The notes beneath the pieces are model-generated. The model had not been told where the DNA came from. It saw only the letters and a program-made list of their open reading frames with translations, and did not search any database. Of a stretch of 64,000 nt of DNA, positions 20,766-31,778 are shown piece after piece (the first letter of the stretch is position 1; each line of letters starts with the position of its first letter). The translations under genes and the position numbers were made by a program. This DNA is from Aliarcobacter skirrowii CCUG 10374. Its GTDB lineage: Bacteria > Campylobacterota > Campylobacteria > Campylobacterales > Arcobacteraceae. The stretch spans positions 868,001-932,000 of the forward strand of contig NZ_CP032099.1 in NCBI RefSeq assembly GCF_003544835.1. The letters are read 5' to 3'.

Positions 20766-20815
20766 CAAAGAAATATTATTAAGATTTGGTTCTTAATATA
20801 TAAATAAAGAAAAAC

Positions 20816-20853
20816 AATATTTTTTAACAACTCATATTTGGTTTATAAAGATT
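20816..20853 (+). other. 16S rRNA processing stem, 3' arm
   Basis: Partner of 19068-19108 in the spacer between 16S and tRNA-Ile. The rest of the spacer up to 20878 carries no other feature I can support. Confidence 0.85.
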
Positions 20854-20878
20854 ATTTAACCGAAAAGTATAGGTGAAT

Positions 20879-20955
20879 GGGCCTATAGCTCAGCTGGCTA
20901 GAGCGCTCGACTGATAATCGTGAGGTCTCAGGTTCAAGTCCTGATAGGCCCACCA
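20879..20955 (+). tRNA. tRNA-Ile (GAT)
   Basis: Acceptor GGGCCTA (20879-20885) pairs with TAGGCCC (20945-20951), followed by encoded ACCA. Loop CTGATAA gives anticodon GAT at 20913-20915. Standard spacer tRNA of the rRNA operon. Confidence 0.97.
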
Positions 20956-20983
20956 TTAAATAATCTTTAAAGATTGTTGGTTT

Positions 20984-21059
20984 GGGGAATTAGCTCAGCT
21001 GGGAGAGCGCCTGCTTTGCACGCAGGAGGTCAGCGGTTCGATCCCGCTATTCTCCACCA
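20984..21059 (+). tRNA. tRNA-Ala (TGC)
   Basis: Acceptor GGGGAAT (20984-20990) pairs with ATTCTCC (21049-21055) with one G-T pair, then ACCA. Anticodon TGC is at 21017-21019 in loop TTTGCAC. Second spacer tRNA. Confidence 0.97.
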
Positions 21060-21307
21060 TACTTAAGTTTTAATATAAGTTTTATAAGAGATTATAAGAT
21101 TTATATTAGAGCTTTGTAAAAGAAGTTACTAAATGATATTTAAAAATATAATGTTAAAGTCTTTAAAATTTTTTCGTAAAATTAAATAGTAATGTTTAAT
21201 TTTAAATAAAAAAATTTCATATCTAAAAAAGATAATTATTTGAAAAGATAATTATAAAACTATAGATAACACAACTAACTTATTATAGTATGTACTTGTA
21301 TATATGT

Positions 21308-21330
21308 TTAATAAGATAGTAGCCAAAGAA
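21308..21330 (+). other. 23S rRNA processing stem, 5' arm
   Basis: TTAATAAGATAGTAGCCAAAG and two further bases pair with 24344-24367 after 23S, bracketing the whole 23S as an RNase III-type stem. The spacer 21060-21424 otherwise has AT-rich sequence and a hairpin at 21388-21416, with no gene. Confidence 0.8.
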
Positions 21331-21387
21331 TATTATCAAATTTAAAAGTTCTAGTTAAACTAAAACTTTTAGGCAAGAAAAGAGGAC

Positions 21388-21416
21388 CCTAAATAAAATC
21401 GTAAGATTTTTTTAGG
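21388..21416 (+). other. Terminator-like hairpin just before 23S
   Basis: CCTAAATAAAATC (21388-21400) and GATTTTTTTAGG (21405-21416) form a long stem with one bulged base and the tetraloop GTAA, ending a few bases before the 23S 5' end. The inner part (AAATC-GTAA-GATTT plus T-run) resembles an intrinsic terminator that rRNA antitermination would have to override, or a processing signal. Confidence 0.5.
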
Positions 21417-21424
21417 TTCCGATT

Positions 21425-24337
<2,913 letters not shown>

Positions 24338-24343
24338 ACAATT

Positions 24344-24367
24344 TTCTTTGGTTTACTATCTTATTAA
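24344..24367 (+). other. 23S rRNA processing stem, 3' arm
   Basis: TTCTTTGGTTTACTATCTTA and four further bases are complementary to 21308-21330. The rest of the spacer to the 5S holds only a second hairpin (24497-24541). Confidence 0.8.
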
Positions 24368-24496
24368 GCATATCTTTTTATGTTTAATAGACAATTGTGT
24401 TTATTTTTTTAGAAAGAAAAAAAGGCGTTTACTTGAAAAAATGCAAATTTTTTTAAGAGCCAAGACTTTAGCATTATTTTTTCTTAACTCTAATTG

Positions 24497-24541
24497 AGTT
24501 GAGTGCAAAGAGTATTTATTATTTACTTTTTTCACTCAACT
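24497..24541 (+). other. Hairpin just upstream of 5S rRNA
   Basis: AGTTGAGTG (24497-24505) pairs perfectly with CACTCAACT (24533-24541) around a 27-base AT-rich loop. It ends within a few bases of the 5S 5' end and is probably a cleavage signal that releases the 5S. Confidence 0.6.
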
Positions 24542-24542
24542 T

Positions 24543-24658
24543 GTTGGTGGCTAAAGAGAAGTGGAAATACCCAGTCCCCATTCCGAACCTGGTAGTCAAG
24601 CACTTCATCGCCGATAATACTGCTGGGTCCCCCGGTGGAAACGTAGGTCGCTGCCAGC
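24543..24658 (+). rRNA. 5S ribosomal RNA
   Basis: About 116 bases. The terminal stem TGGTGGC (24545-24551) pairs with GCTGCCA (24650-24656), and the conserved internal block CCCCATTCCGAACCTGG is present. It is the last gene of the rRNA operon. Confidence 0.94.
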
Positions 24659-24674
24659 TCTTGAGTATTTATTC

Positions 24675-24726
24675 AAGCCTTTATCTATTCACTTATCTCA
24701 AGTGTTTAGGTGAAGGCTTTTTTTAT
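24675..24726 (+). terminator. Terminator of the rRNA operon
   Basis: AAGCC (24675-24679) pairs with GGCTT and TTCAC with GTGAA in a two-part stem, followed by a run of seven T residues. It closes the operon 16 bases after 5S. Confidence 0.8.
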
Positions 24727-24788
24727 GTCTGCTATTTGTGTATCTTTATTGATTTTTTATTAATTTATGTATTTATTCATTATTCTAT

Positions 24789-24998
24789 TTAATCTCTTAT
24801 TACTCTTGTTGTTATTTGATTCTTATCATCTTTAAAGTAGCTTATTCTTTTATTCTCATCTAGTAATTTTTTTAAAAAACTATTTTCATACTCTTCATTT
24901 AAATTCTCTTTATTAAATGTTTTTAAATCTTGACATTTAAAAACACCTTTACAAATTTTATCATTATAAATATCTACATCAAAAATTAAATTTCCTAT
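24789..24998 (-). pseudogene. C-terminal remnant of an unrecognised gene
   Basis: An open frame of 69 codons reads as ordinary protein (IFDVDIYNDKICKGVFKCQD early, then alternating charged and hydrophobic residues, ending TTRVIRD). It has no ATG, GTG or TTG start, and a stop codon sits just upstream of it. Codon use is like the neighbours. It is probably the tail of a gene that lost its front, left between the rRNA operon and atpE. Apart from this the stretch 24727-25011 holds nothing I can support. Confidence 0.4.
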
Positions 24999-25011
24999 TT
25001 ATTTTAGGCAT

Positions 25012-25050
25012 AAAAAAAAGGTTCGAAGAGAAAACTCTTCGAACCTTTTT
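25012..25050. terminator. Intrinsic terminator of atpE (bidirectional)
   Basis: Perfect 11-base stem GGTTCGAAGAG (25020-25030) / CTCTTCGAACC (25035-25045) with loop AAAA and an A-run and T-run on the two sides. It follows the atpE stop on the minus strand. Confidence 0.94.
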
Positions 25051-25079
25051 AAGTTTTATAAAAACTCTAAAATTGCTTC

Positions 25080-25391
25080 TTATAGGAATGGGTTTGCATA
25101 TAATGCAATCATAGCAATAACAAGTGCGTAAATTACTTGAGCTTCAATCATAGCTAAAGCAATAAACATAGTTGTCATTAATTTTCCACCTAAACCTGGG
25201 TTTCTAGCAGTTCCAGCAATTGTAGCAGCAGCAGTATTACCCATACCAACAGCTCCACCAAGAGCAGCTAAACCTAAACCAATACCAGCAGCAACTACAG
25301 AGTATGCTTTTAGTGTTTCATTTGCAACAGATGCATCAGCAGCGAATGCCATACCAGCGAATGCTAGCATTAAAAGAACGATTTTTTTCAT
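25080..25391 (-). CDS. atpE: ATP synthase F0 subunit c
   Basis: Proteolipid that forms the rotating ion-carrying ring of F1F0-ATP synthase. The 103-residue protein has a signal-like start (MKKIVLLMLAFAGMAFAAD), then a glycine/alanine-rich first helix, the polar loop ARNPGLGGKL, and a second helix with the ion-binding Glu in MIEAQVIYALVIAMIAL. The extra N-terminal segment is usual in this phylum. It stands alone with its own terminator, apart from the other atp genes, which are not in the window. Confidence 0.95.
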   Translation of the reverse strand: MKKIVLLMLAFAGMAFAADASVANETLKAYSVVAAGIGLGLAALGGAVGMGNTAAATIAGTARNPGLGGKLMTTMFIALAMIEAQVIYALVIAMIALYANPFL

Positions 25392-25538
25392 TCTATATCC
25401 TTAAAAAATTAAATATCTCAAAGTCTGTTCGGCTTGCGTATCCCTACTTATCACTTTGACGGTTGCTATTTTACAAAAATAAATCTAAATATAAGATAAA
25501 TTGGATAAAATATTTTTTTATTTTTAATGGGGAGATAT

Positions 25539-27080
25539 ATGAAAAAGTTTATAATTACACTACTTATAATTGTTCTATTTATAACATCAACTTTGTACAT
25601 TATACTTTTTACAAAAAGTGGTAATTATCTTGTTGCAAATTACATTGAAAAAAGCTTTAATAAAAAGCAAAAAGATTTTACTTTAAAAATAGATAATCTT
25701 GTTATAGATTATGATTTATTAGTTTTAAAAGCTACATTAAATGATCACTCTAAAATAGAATTAAATGCTATGTACTCTATTTTTAATAAAGAGTTGATGG
25801 CAGAATATTTTATAGATATAGAAGATTTATCAATATTTAATGATTTAGCAAAAATGAAACTAAAAGGTGATTTAAAAATAGTTGGAAATATTGCTCATAA
25901 AAATGATACTACAACTATAAAAGGTATTTCAAATGTTGCTAAAAGTGATACAAATTATGAAGTTGTTTTAAAGAATTTTAAAATAAATGATATATATATT
26001 GATACAAAAAATGCAAAAATTGATGAGTTGTTGGCTATTGTTAATCAGCCAATATACACAACTGGTATATTAAATGTAACTTCTGAACTAAAATCAAATA
26101 GTAGTGATTTTTTTGATGGAGTTATTAAAGTAGATATAAAAAATGGAAAATTAAATAATGATATTATTGAAAAAGAGTTTAAAACTTCTCTAAAGCAAGA
26201 TGTTTTATATACTTTAAATAGCCAAAGCAATCTTTTAAAAGATGAACTAAACAGCACTATTGATCTTTTATCAAACCTTGCTAAGATAAATATTAAAAAC
26301 TTAAATTTTAATATAAAAGAGTCTATTTTAAAGAGTGATTATAATATTTTAATTTCAGACTTATCAAAACTTAAAGATTTTACAGTTATACCTTTAAGAG
26401 GTAAAAATATATCTTTAAATGGCAATATATATAAAGATTTAAAAGATTTAAAAGTAGATGGAGATTCTAAAATTTTAGATGGTATTTTAAAATTAAATTT
26501 AATAAATAATGATGTATCAATAAATTTAGAAAATGCAAATAGTAAAAAACTTTTATATATGTTAAATCAAAATGAGTTTTTTGATTCAAATATAAATTTA
26601 GATTTAAAATATAATATTTTAAGTGGAAATGGAAATTTTGCTTCAAATTTAAATAATGGACATTTAGTAAAAAATAATTTCTCAAAAAATATTGAAAAAT
26701 TTGCAAATATTGATATTACGAAAGAGCTTTATGAAATAGGAACTGTAAAGGGTGAAATATTAATTGATAAAGTAATTAGTAATATCTATTTAAAAAGCTC
26801 AAAAAGTATAATAGAGTCAAAGAGTTCTATTTTAGATTTTAAAAATAAAAGGATAGATTCAAAATTTGATATTAATCTAAATGGTAATAAATTTGTAATA
26901 TTTTTGGAAGATGATATAAATAATCCAAGTATAAAAATAGATATAAAAAATCTTTTAATTGAAAGTATCAAAAAAAGTAAAGAGAGTGATAAAATAGAGA
27001 GAAAAATAGAAGAACTTTTAAATAAAAATGGAATTGAAAATTCAAAAGAGTTAAAAAATACAATAAAATCACTCTTTTAA
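25539..27080 (+). CDS. AsmA-like inner-membrane-anchored periplasmic protein
   Basis: A protein of 513 residues from ATG 25539, which follows a strong GGGGAG ribosome site. The frame opens four codons earlier at 25527, but that ATG overlaps the ribosome site. An N-terminal membrane anchor (about residues 1-23) is followed by long beta-rich, Asn/Lys/Ile-rich repeats (patterns such as LKVDGDSKILDGILKLN). This layout resembles the AsmA/TamB-type bridge proteins that move lipids to the outer membrane. No catalytic motif is seen and the assignment rests on architecture alone. It is followed by the Fur-box and imelysin operon. Confidence 0.55.
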   Translation: MKKFIITLLIIVLFITSTLYIILFTKSGNYLVANYIEKSFNKKQKDFTLKIDNLVIDYDLLVLKATLNDHSKIELNAMYSIFNKELMAEYFIDIEDLSIFNDLAKMKLKGDLKIVGNIAHKNDTTTIKGISNVAKSDTNYEVVLKNFKINDIYIDTKNAKIDELLAIVNQPIYTTGILNVTSELKSNSSDFFDGVIKVDIKNGKLNNDIIEKEFKTSLKQDVLYTLNSQSNLLKDELNSTIDLLSNLAKINIKNLNFNIKESILKSDYNILISDLSKLKDFTVIPLRGKNISLNGNIYKDLKDLKVDGDSKILDGILKLNLINNDVSINLENANSKKLLYMLNQNEFFDSNINLDLKYNILSGNGNFASNLNNGHLVKNNFSKNIEKFANIDITKELYEIGTVKGEILIDKVISNIYLKSSKSIIESKSSILDFKNKRIDSKFDINLNGNKFVIFLEDDINNPSIKIDIKNLLIESIKKSKESDKIERKIEELLNKNGIENSKELKNTIKSLF

Positions 27081-27095
27081 AAAATATGAAAATTA

Positions 27096-27117
27096 TTATC
27101 ATTTTAAGAAATGATAA
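27096..27117. promoter_or_regulatory. Fur-box-like palindrome before the imelysin operon
   Basis: TTATCATTT-TAAG-AAATGATAA is a perfect nine-base inverted repeat overlapped by ATTATTATCATTTT, matching the AT-rich hexamer pattern of Fur operators. A second ATTATTATCAT sits right at the start codon of the first gene (27157-27167). Iron-repressed control is inferred. Confidence 0.6.
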
Positions 27118-27163
27118 AGCTTTTTTTTGTTTAAATACACAAAACAAAATGAGGATTATTATC

Positions 27164-28510
27164 ATGAAATATACAAAGAGAGTTCTTTTTTCTTTATCAT
27201 TAGCTGCTTCTTTAGCTTTAGGAGCAAACGCTTCTTCTTTGGCTAAAGATACAACTAAATCAGAAATTACAAAACAAGTTTCAATTTTAGAAGCATATGC
27301 AAATATAGCTTTAGACAATTATACACAAGCTTTAAATGATGCAAAACTTTTACAAGATGCAATAGATAAATTTGTTGCAAAACCTACACAAAAAAATTTA
27401 GATAATGCAAAAAAAGCGTGGTTGCAATCAAGAGAATCTTATGGAAGCACTGAGATTTTTAGGTTATCAAATGGTCCAATTGATGCTGAAGATGGATGGA
27501 TTGCAGATACTTATGGTGCTTTAGAGGGACAAATCAACGCTTGGCCACTTGATGAGAATATGATAGATTATACAATTGATGCAGATGGAAATAGAACATC
27601 TGGAAATATTATTGATACTATTGGAAAATTTAATCCAGGTGGTGAAGATTCAAGTGAAGTTGATGTTACAAAAATTACAGTTGAAGCTTTAACTGAGTTA
27701 AATGAGAATGGTGGAGAGGCAAATGTTTCAACTGGTTATCATGCAATTGAGTTTTTACTTTGGGGGCAAGATCAAGATTATAATAATTTCTTAGAGGATA
27801 ATATAACAAAAGGTGCAATGAAAGCTGGACAAAGACCTTTAAGTGATTTTACAACTGATAAGCATAAAGATAGAAGATTACAATATCTAAAAGCTGTAAC
27901 TCAAAAGTTAGTTGAGGATTTAGAAGTTGTTAAAAGTGCTTGGAATAGAGATATAAAAGGTGATTCTGGGCTTTATAGAGCTGCGTTTTTAGGAAAACTT
28001 AAAAATAGTGATAAAAACTTAGACAAGAGTGAGTCTTTAAAACAGATTATTTCTGGTATGGGAGTATTTATAAAATCAGAACTTGCAAATGAGAGATTAG
28101 CAGTTGCTGTTTTAACTCCAAGTGAAGAGGATGAGCACTCTTGTTTTTCTGATAATACACATAGAGATTTAGTAAAAAATTATGAAGGTTTTAAAAATAT
28201 TTTAACTTCAACATACAATGGTAAAAAATATGGAGAGTCTTTATTTGATGCTTTAGAAAAAGAGGATAAAGATAGAATATTAAAGCTTATGAAGAGTATT
28301 GAAGCAAAAATTGAGCAAGTTGATAAAGTTGCAAAAACTGAAGCTCACTTTGATTATCAAATAAGACCTGATCATAAGATGTCAAGAGTTTTAGTATCTT
28401 TAAAAAATGAGTTAAGAAAACTAGGTGATGAGATGATAACTGTTGCAAGAGCAAACAGTATTAATCTTTCAACAGATGATGTAACTGATCCAGAAGAGAC
28501 AAAAATCTAA
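27164..28510 (+). CDS. Imelysin-family periplasmic protein
   Basis: Member of the imelysin/IrpA (peptidase M75-like) family linked to iron supply in other bacteria. The start is ATG 27164 after GAGGATTATTATC, giving 448 residues. The frame is open back to 27086, but that would run through the Fur box. The signal peptide KRVLFSLSLAASLALGANA is clear. The family GxHxxE motif appears as GYHAIEF (coded near 27737-27757). A second imelysin-like protein is encoded two genes on. It is the first gene of a five-gene operon. Confidence 0.9.
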   Translation: MKYTKRVLFSLSLAASLALGANASSLAKDTTKSEITKQVSILEAYANIALDNYTQALNDAKLLQDAIDKFVAKPTQKNLDNAKKAWLQSRESYGSTEIFRLSNGPIDAEDGWIADTYGALEGQINAWPLDENMIDYTIDADGNRTSGNIIDTIGKFNPGGEDSSEVDVTKITVEALTELNENGGEANVSTGYHAIEFLLWGQDQDYNNFLEDNITKGAMKAGQRPLSDFTTDKHKDRRLQYLKAVTQKLVEDLEVVKSAWNRDIKGDSGLYRAAFLGKLKNSDKNLDKSESLKQIISGMGVFIKSELANERLAVAVLTPSEEDEHSCFSDNTHRDLVKNYEGFKNILTSTYNGKKYGESLFDALEKEDKDRILKLMKSIEAKIEQVDKVAKTEAHFDYQIRPDHKMSRVLVSLKNELRKLGDEMITVARANSINLSTDDVTDPEETKI

Positions 28511-28511
28511 A

Positions 28512-29876
28512 TTGAAAAGCTTAAAAAAAATCTTACTTTTAAAAGCTCTTACAATATCAATTTGTACAGAGCTTTTTTCATTTGATATATCTAAAAATTA
28601 TATATCAAATAGTAAGAGTAGTAAGATATTTCAAAAGCAAATTGATGGTTTAACTAATGAAGAGCAAGATATATTTATGCTTGGAAGGAGTTTTTTTACA
28701 ATTCCTTGGGTTGAAGCTCCAAGTGCTACAACAGCAAGAGATGGATTAGGACCACTATTTAATGCAAATAGTTGCATCTCGTGTCATCCAAAAAATGGAA
28801 GATCTGAAATTTTAAATAGTAATGGTTTTGCTTCAAGAGGGTTAATTGCTAGATTATCAATAGATTCAAATGATTCTAAATATGCTTCTATTTTAAAGAA
28901 AAAAGGATTTATTCAAGAGCCAACTTATGGTGAACAATTAGCAATCAATGGAGTTTTTAATGTTCCTTTTGAAGGAAATATAGAAGTTGATTTTGAATAC
29001 TTTGATATAAAATTATCTGATGGTGAGATTGTAAATTTAAGAAGACCAAAATATAGTTTGAAAAATTTAAATTATGGAGAGCTTCATAAAGATAGTGTAG
29101 TTTCATATAGAGTTGCACAATCTTTGAATGGCATGGGATTAATTGATTTAATACCAGATGAAGAGATTCTAAAAAATCAAGATATAGATGATAAGAATAG
29201 TGATGGAATAAGTGGAAAAGCAAATTTTGTTTATTCACCAATTTCAAAACAATATGAGCTTGGAAGATATACTCATAAGGCTAGCGTTTCAAAACTAAAA
29301 GAGCAAGTTGCAAATGCTTTTTCAAATGATATTGGAGTTACAACAACATTAATTCCATATGAAAAATGTACAGACTTCCAAAAAGAGTGCTTAAATGCAC
29401 CAAAAGCTAAAGATGCTATTGATTTACCAAATGATAGGCTTGATGCAGTTACTTTTTATATTAAAAGTTTAAAAAGTTATAGTGCAAATAAAAATAGTCA
29501 AAAATATAAAGAAGGATATAAAATATTTGAACGACTTGAGTGTTCAAAGTGTCATATAAGTAGTTTTAATACAAAATTAGGTTTTGAAGTAAGACCATTT
29601 TCAGATTTTTTACTTCACGATATGGGAGAAGATTTAGCTGATGGAAGAGTTGAGTTTATGGCAGAAAAGAGTGAGTGGAGAACTGCACCTCTTTGGGGAA
29701 TAGCTATAAACAAACTAATAAATAAAAATCCAAATTTTTTGCATGATGGAAGAGCTAGAAGTGTTCAAGAGGCAATTTTGTGGCATGGTGGAGAGGCAAA
29801 AAGAAGTAAAGAGGCTTATATGAATCTTTCAAAAGAGAATAGGCAAAAATTAATTAAATTTATAGAGGAGTTATAG
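28512..29876 (+). CDS. Di-haem oxidoreductase (DUF1111/thiol-oxidoreductase family)
   Basis: Periplasmic c-type cytochrome of 454 residues. Two haem-attachment motifs, CISCH (coded near 28773) and CSKCH (coded near 29542), match the di-haem oxidoreductase family that regularly sits beside imelysin genes. A short signal segment precedes ISKNYISN. The start is TTG 28512, one base after the imelysin stop. No ATG or GTG is available before the signal peptide. The electron donor and substrate are unknown. Confidence 0.88.
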   Translation: MKSLKKILLLKALTISICTELFSFDISKNYISNSKSSKIFQKQIDGLTNEEQDIFMLGRSFFTIPWVEAPSATTARDGLGPLFNANSCISCHPKNGRSEILNSNGFASRGLIARLSIDSNDSKYASILKKKGFIQEPTYGEQLAINGVFNVPFEGNIEVDFEYFDIKLSDGEIVNLRRPKYSLKNLNYGELHKDSVVSYRVAQSLNGMGLIDLIPDEEILKNQDIDDKNSDGISGKANFVYSPISKQYELGRYTHKASVSKLKEQVANAFSNDIGVTTTLIPYEKCTDFQKECLNAPKAKDAIDLPNDRLDAVTFYIKSLKSYSANKNSQKYKEGYKIFERLECSKCHISSFNTKLGFEVRPFSDFLLHDMGEDLADGRVEFMAEKSEWRTAPLWGIAINKLINKNPNFLHDGRARSVQEAILWHGGEAKRSKEAYMNLSKENRQKLIKFIEEL

Positions 29877-29877
29877 T

Positions 29878-30819
29878 TTGAAAAAAATATTTTTTATTAT
29901 GATATTTTTTCTTGCAAATTTGTTTGCAAATGAGACAGTTTTTCAAAGTGTTATAAAAAATGTATTGTTAAAAGATACACAAAATGCGATAAGTAGTGCT
30001 AAAAAATTACAACAAAATATCACACAAGAGAATTTTAAAATCTTTTTAAAAGATTGGAAAAGAGTTGAGGCTTTATATTTAGCTGGTGAGATAAATTATG
30101 ATTATATCGATACACCAAGATTTATTGATGTTTTTAATAATCTAAAAGAGGATTTAAACTCTCAAATGAGAAGAGTTGTAAATGGAACAAATGATGTTAA
30201 AACAACACTATTTAAAAACTCATTTAAAACAATCAATGCCTTAGAGTTTGTAATAGCTCAAGAGAGTTTAGATGATAGATCAAAAGAGATTATAAAAGAG
30301 ATTTTAAACTCAATAATCACAAATTTACAAGATATAAAAGGGGTTTATACAAACTATTTAAAAAATCCAAAGTTTAAAGAGAAAGAGGAGATTGCTATAC
30401 TTGTAAATGTTTTAGTTGCAACTTCATATAGGCTAAAAGAGTGGAGAGTTGGAAATCCTGCTGGATTATCTGCTAAATTTAAGGGTGATATAAAAAATGA
30501 AAGAGCTGAATACTTTTTGACTCAAAACTCTTTTGAAGCTATTAAATCAATACTTGAGGCTCAAAGTGATATTGTAAATAGTAAAGATTTTAAAAATTTA
30601 TACACATATGCAAAAAATAGTGGAAACCAAAAAGAGTTAAATGAGGTTTCAAATAGTATAAAAATTGCACTTGATGAGTTAAACTTCCTTCCAAAAGATG
30701 ATTTTACAAATGCTTCTTATCTTTTTGAAACTGTATCAAAGATTCATGATTTATACTATGTAACAATTATTGAGAAACTTGGTCTTAAACCTGAAATTTT
30801 AGATGCCGATGGGGATTGA
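29878..30819 (+). CDS. Second imelysin-like periplasmic protein
   Basis: A 313-residue protein with signal peptide (MKKIFFIMIFFLANLFA) and an imelysin-like helical core (WKRVEALYLAGEINYDYIDTPR, NALEFVIAQE, VATSYRLKEW). The His of the GxHxxE motif is not preserved (INALEFVI), as in the second imelysin of similar operons. The start is TTG 29878, eight bases after a GAGGAG ribosome site. It probably works with the first imelysin and the di-haem protein in iron or haem handling, by analogy only. Confidence 0.8.
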   Translation: MKKIFFIMIFFLANLFANETVFQSVIKNVLLKDTQNAISSAKKLQQNITQENFKIFLKDWKRVEALYLAGEINYDYIDTPRFIDVFNNLKEDLNSQMRRVVNGTNDVKTTLFKNSFKTINALEFVIAQESLDDRSKEIIKEILNSIITNLQDIKGVYTNYLKNPKFKEKEEIAILVNVLVATSYRLKEWRVGNPAGLSAKFKGDIKNERAEYFLTQNSFEAIKSILEAQSDIVNSKDFKNLYTYAKNSGNQKELNEVSNSIKIALDELNFLPKDDFTNASYLFETVSKIHDLYYVTIIEKLGLKPEILDADGD

Positions 30820-31778
30820 TTTTGGAGTATTTAGCTTTTGATTTCTTTGCAAATCCAAGTAAAAGAGTATATTGGTTATATATAATAAGCTCTTTTATTT
30901 TGGCAATATTATATTTTTATATTACAAAAAAGAGTTCAAAAGCTATTCTTTCAAGTAAGCTTTGGTTGCATCCTAGTGCAAAGCTTGATTATATATACTT
31001 TTTTTTAGCAAATATTGTAAATATAGTTTTAATTATTCCTTTGGTTTTAAGTGCAAAGAGTGTTGCTTTGTTTACAAATAAATTTTTATATGAAAATTTT
31101 GGATTTTTTGAATCTATAAATTTATCTTTTACTCAAATAACAGTTCTTTATACAATAGCAATATTTGTTTTTAGTGATTTTACAAGATATTGGTTACATA
31201 GATTTTTGCATACAATTCCATTTTTATGGGAGTTTCACAAGGTTCATCATAGTGCAAAAGTTTTAACTCCAATAACATTTTATAGAGTTCATCCAGTTGA
31301 AAACTTTTTATTTGCTTTAAGATATGCATTTAGTGTTGGATTTGTTACTGGTATTTTTATATATTTTTTTGGTGCAAAGATAAATATTTATATGGTTTTA
31401 GGAGTTAATATTTTGGTATTTATAACTTCAATTTTTGGTTCAAACCTAAGACACTCTCATGTACCTTTTGCATATTTTTCATTTATTGAAAAGTGGTTTT
31501 TATCTCCAAAACAGCATCAAATTCATCATGATAGAAAAAATTTTAATAAAAATTATGGAGGATATATTGCAATTTGGGATAGAGTTTTTGGTACATTAAA
31601 ACTCTCAAAAGATGTAAAAGTTTTAAAATTTGGACTTAGAAAAAATCAGATGCAAGATTATAATTCTATAAAAAATCTATATTTTAGACCATTTATAAAT
31701 TTAATTAAAAAGGGAAAATTTTATGAAAAAATTAGTTTTAGTAACAACATTTCTACTAGTAAATCTATTAGCAAATGA
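30816..31778 (+). CDS. Sterol desaturase/fatty acid hydroxylase superfamily membrane protein
   Basis: A di-iron membrane oxygenase-like protein of 320 residues with about six hydrophobic segments. The histidine clusters HRFLH, HKVHH, RHSH and HQIHHD are all present in the expected order. Bacterial members act on lipids and their substrates are mostly unknown. The start TTG 30816 overlaps the stop of the previous gene (TTGA), so translation is coupled. Its last 56 bases overlap the next gene. It takes the place often filled by DUF1513 in related imelysin operons. Confidence 0.87.
   Translation: MILEYLAFDFFANPSKRVYWLYIISSFILAILYFYITKKSSKAILSSKLWLHPSAKLDYIYFFLANIVNIVLIIPLVLSAKSVALFTNKFLYENFGFFESINLSFTQITVLYTIAIFVFSDFTRYWLHRFLHTIPFLWEFHKVHHSAKVLTPITFYRVHPVENFLFALRYAFSVGFVTGIFIYFFGAKINIYMVLGVNILVFITSIFGSNLRHSHVPFAYFSFIEKWFLSPKQHQIHHDRKNFNKNYGGYIAIWDRVFGTLKLSKDVKVLKFGLRKNQMQDYNSIKNLYFRPFINLIKKGKFYEKISFSNNISTSKSISK

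Noticed and set aside
24499-24792. A 97-codon plus-strand frame across the 5S rRNA
   Set aside because: It runs through the 5S gene and its terminator, so it is not a protein gene.
27086-27163. Longer imelysin start
   Set aside because: The extension crosses the Fur-type palindrome. ATG 27164 has a ribosome site and a signal peptide.
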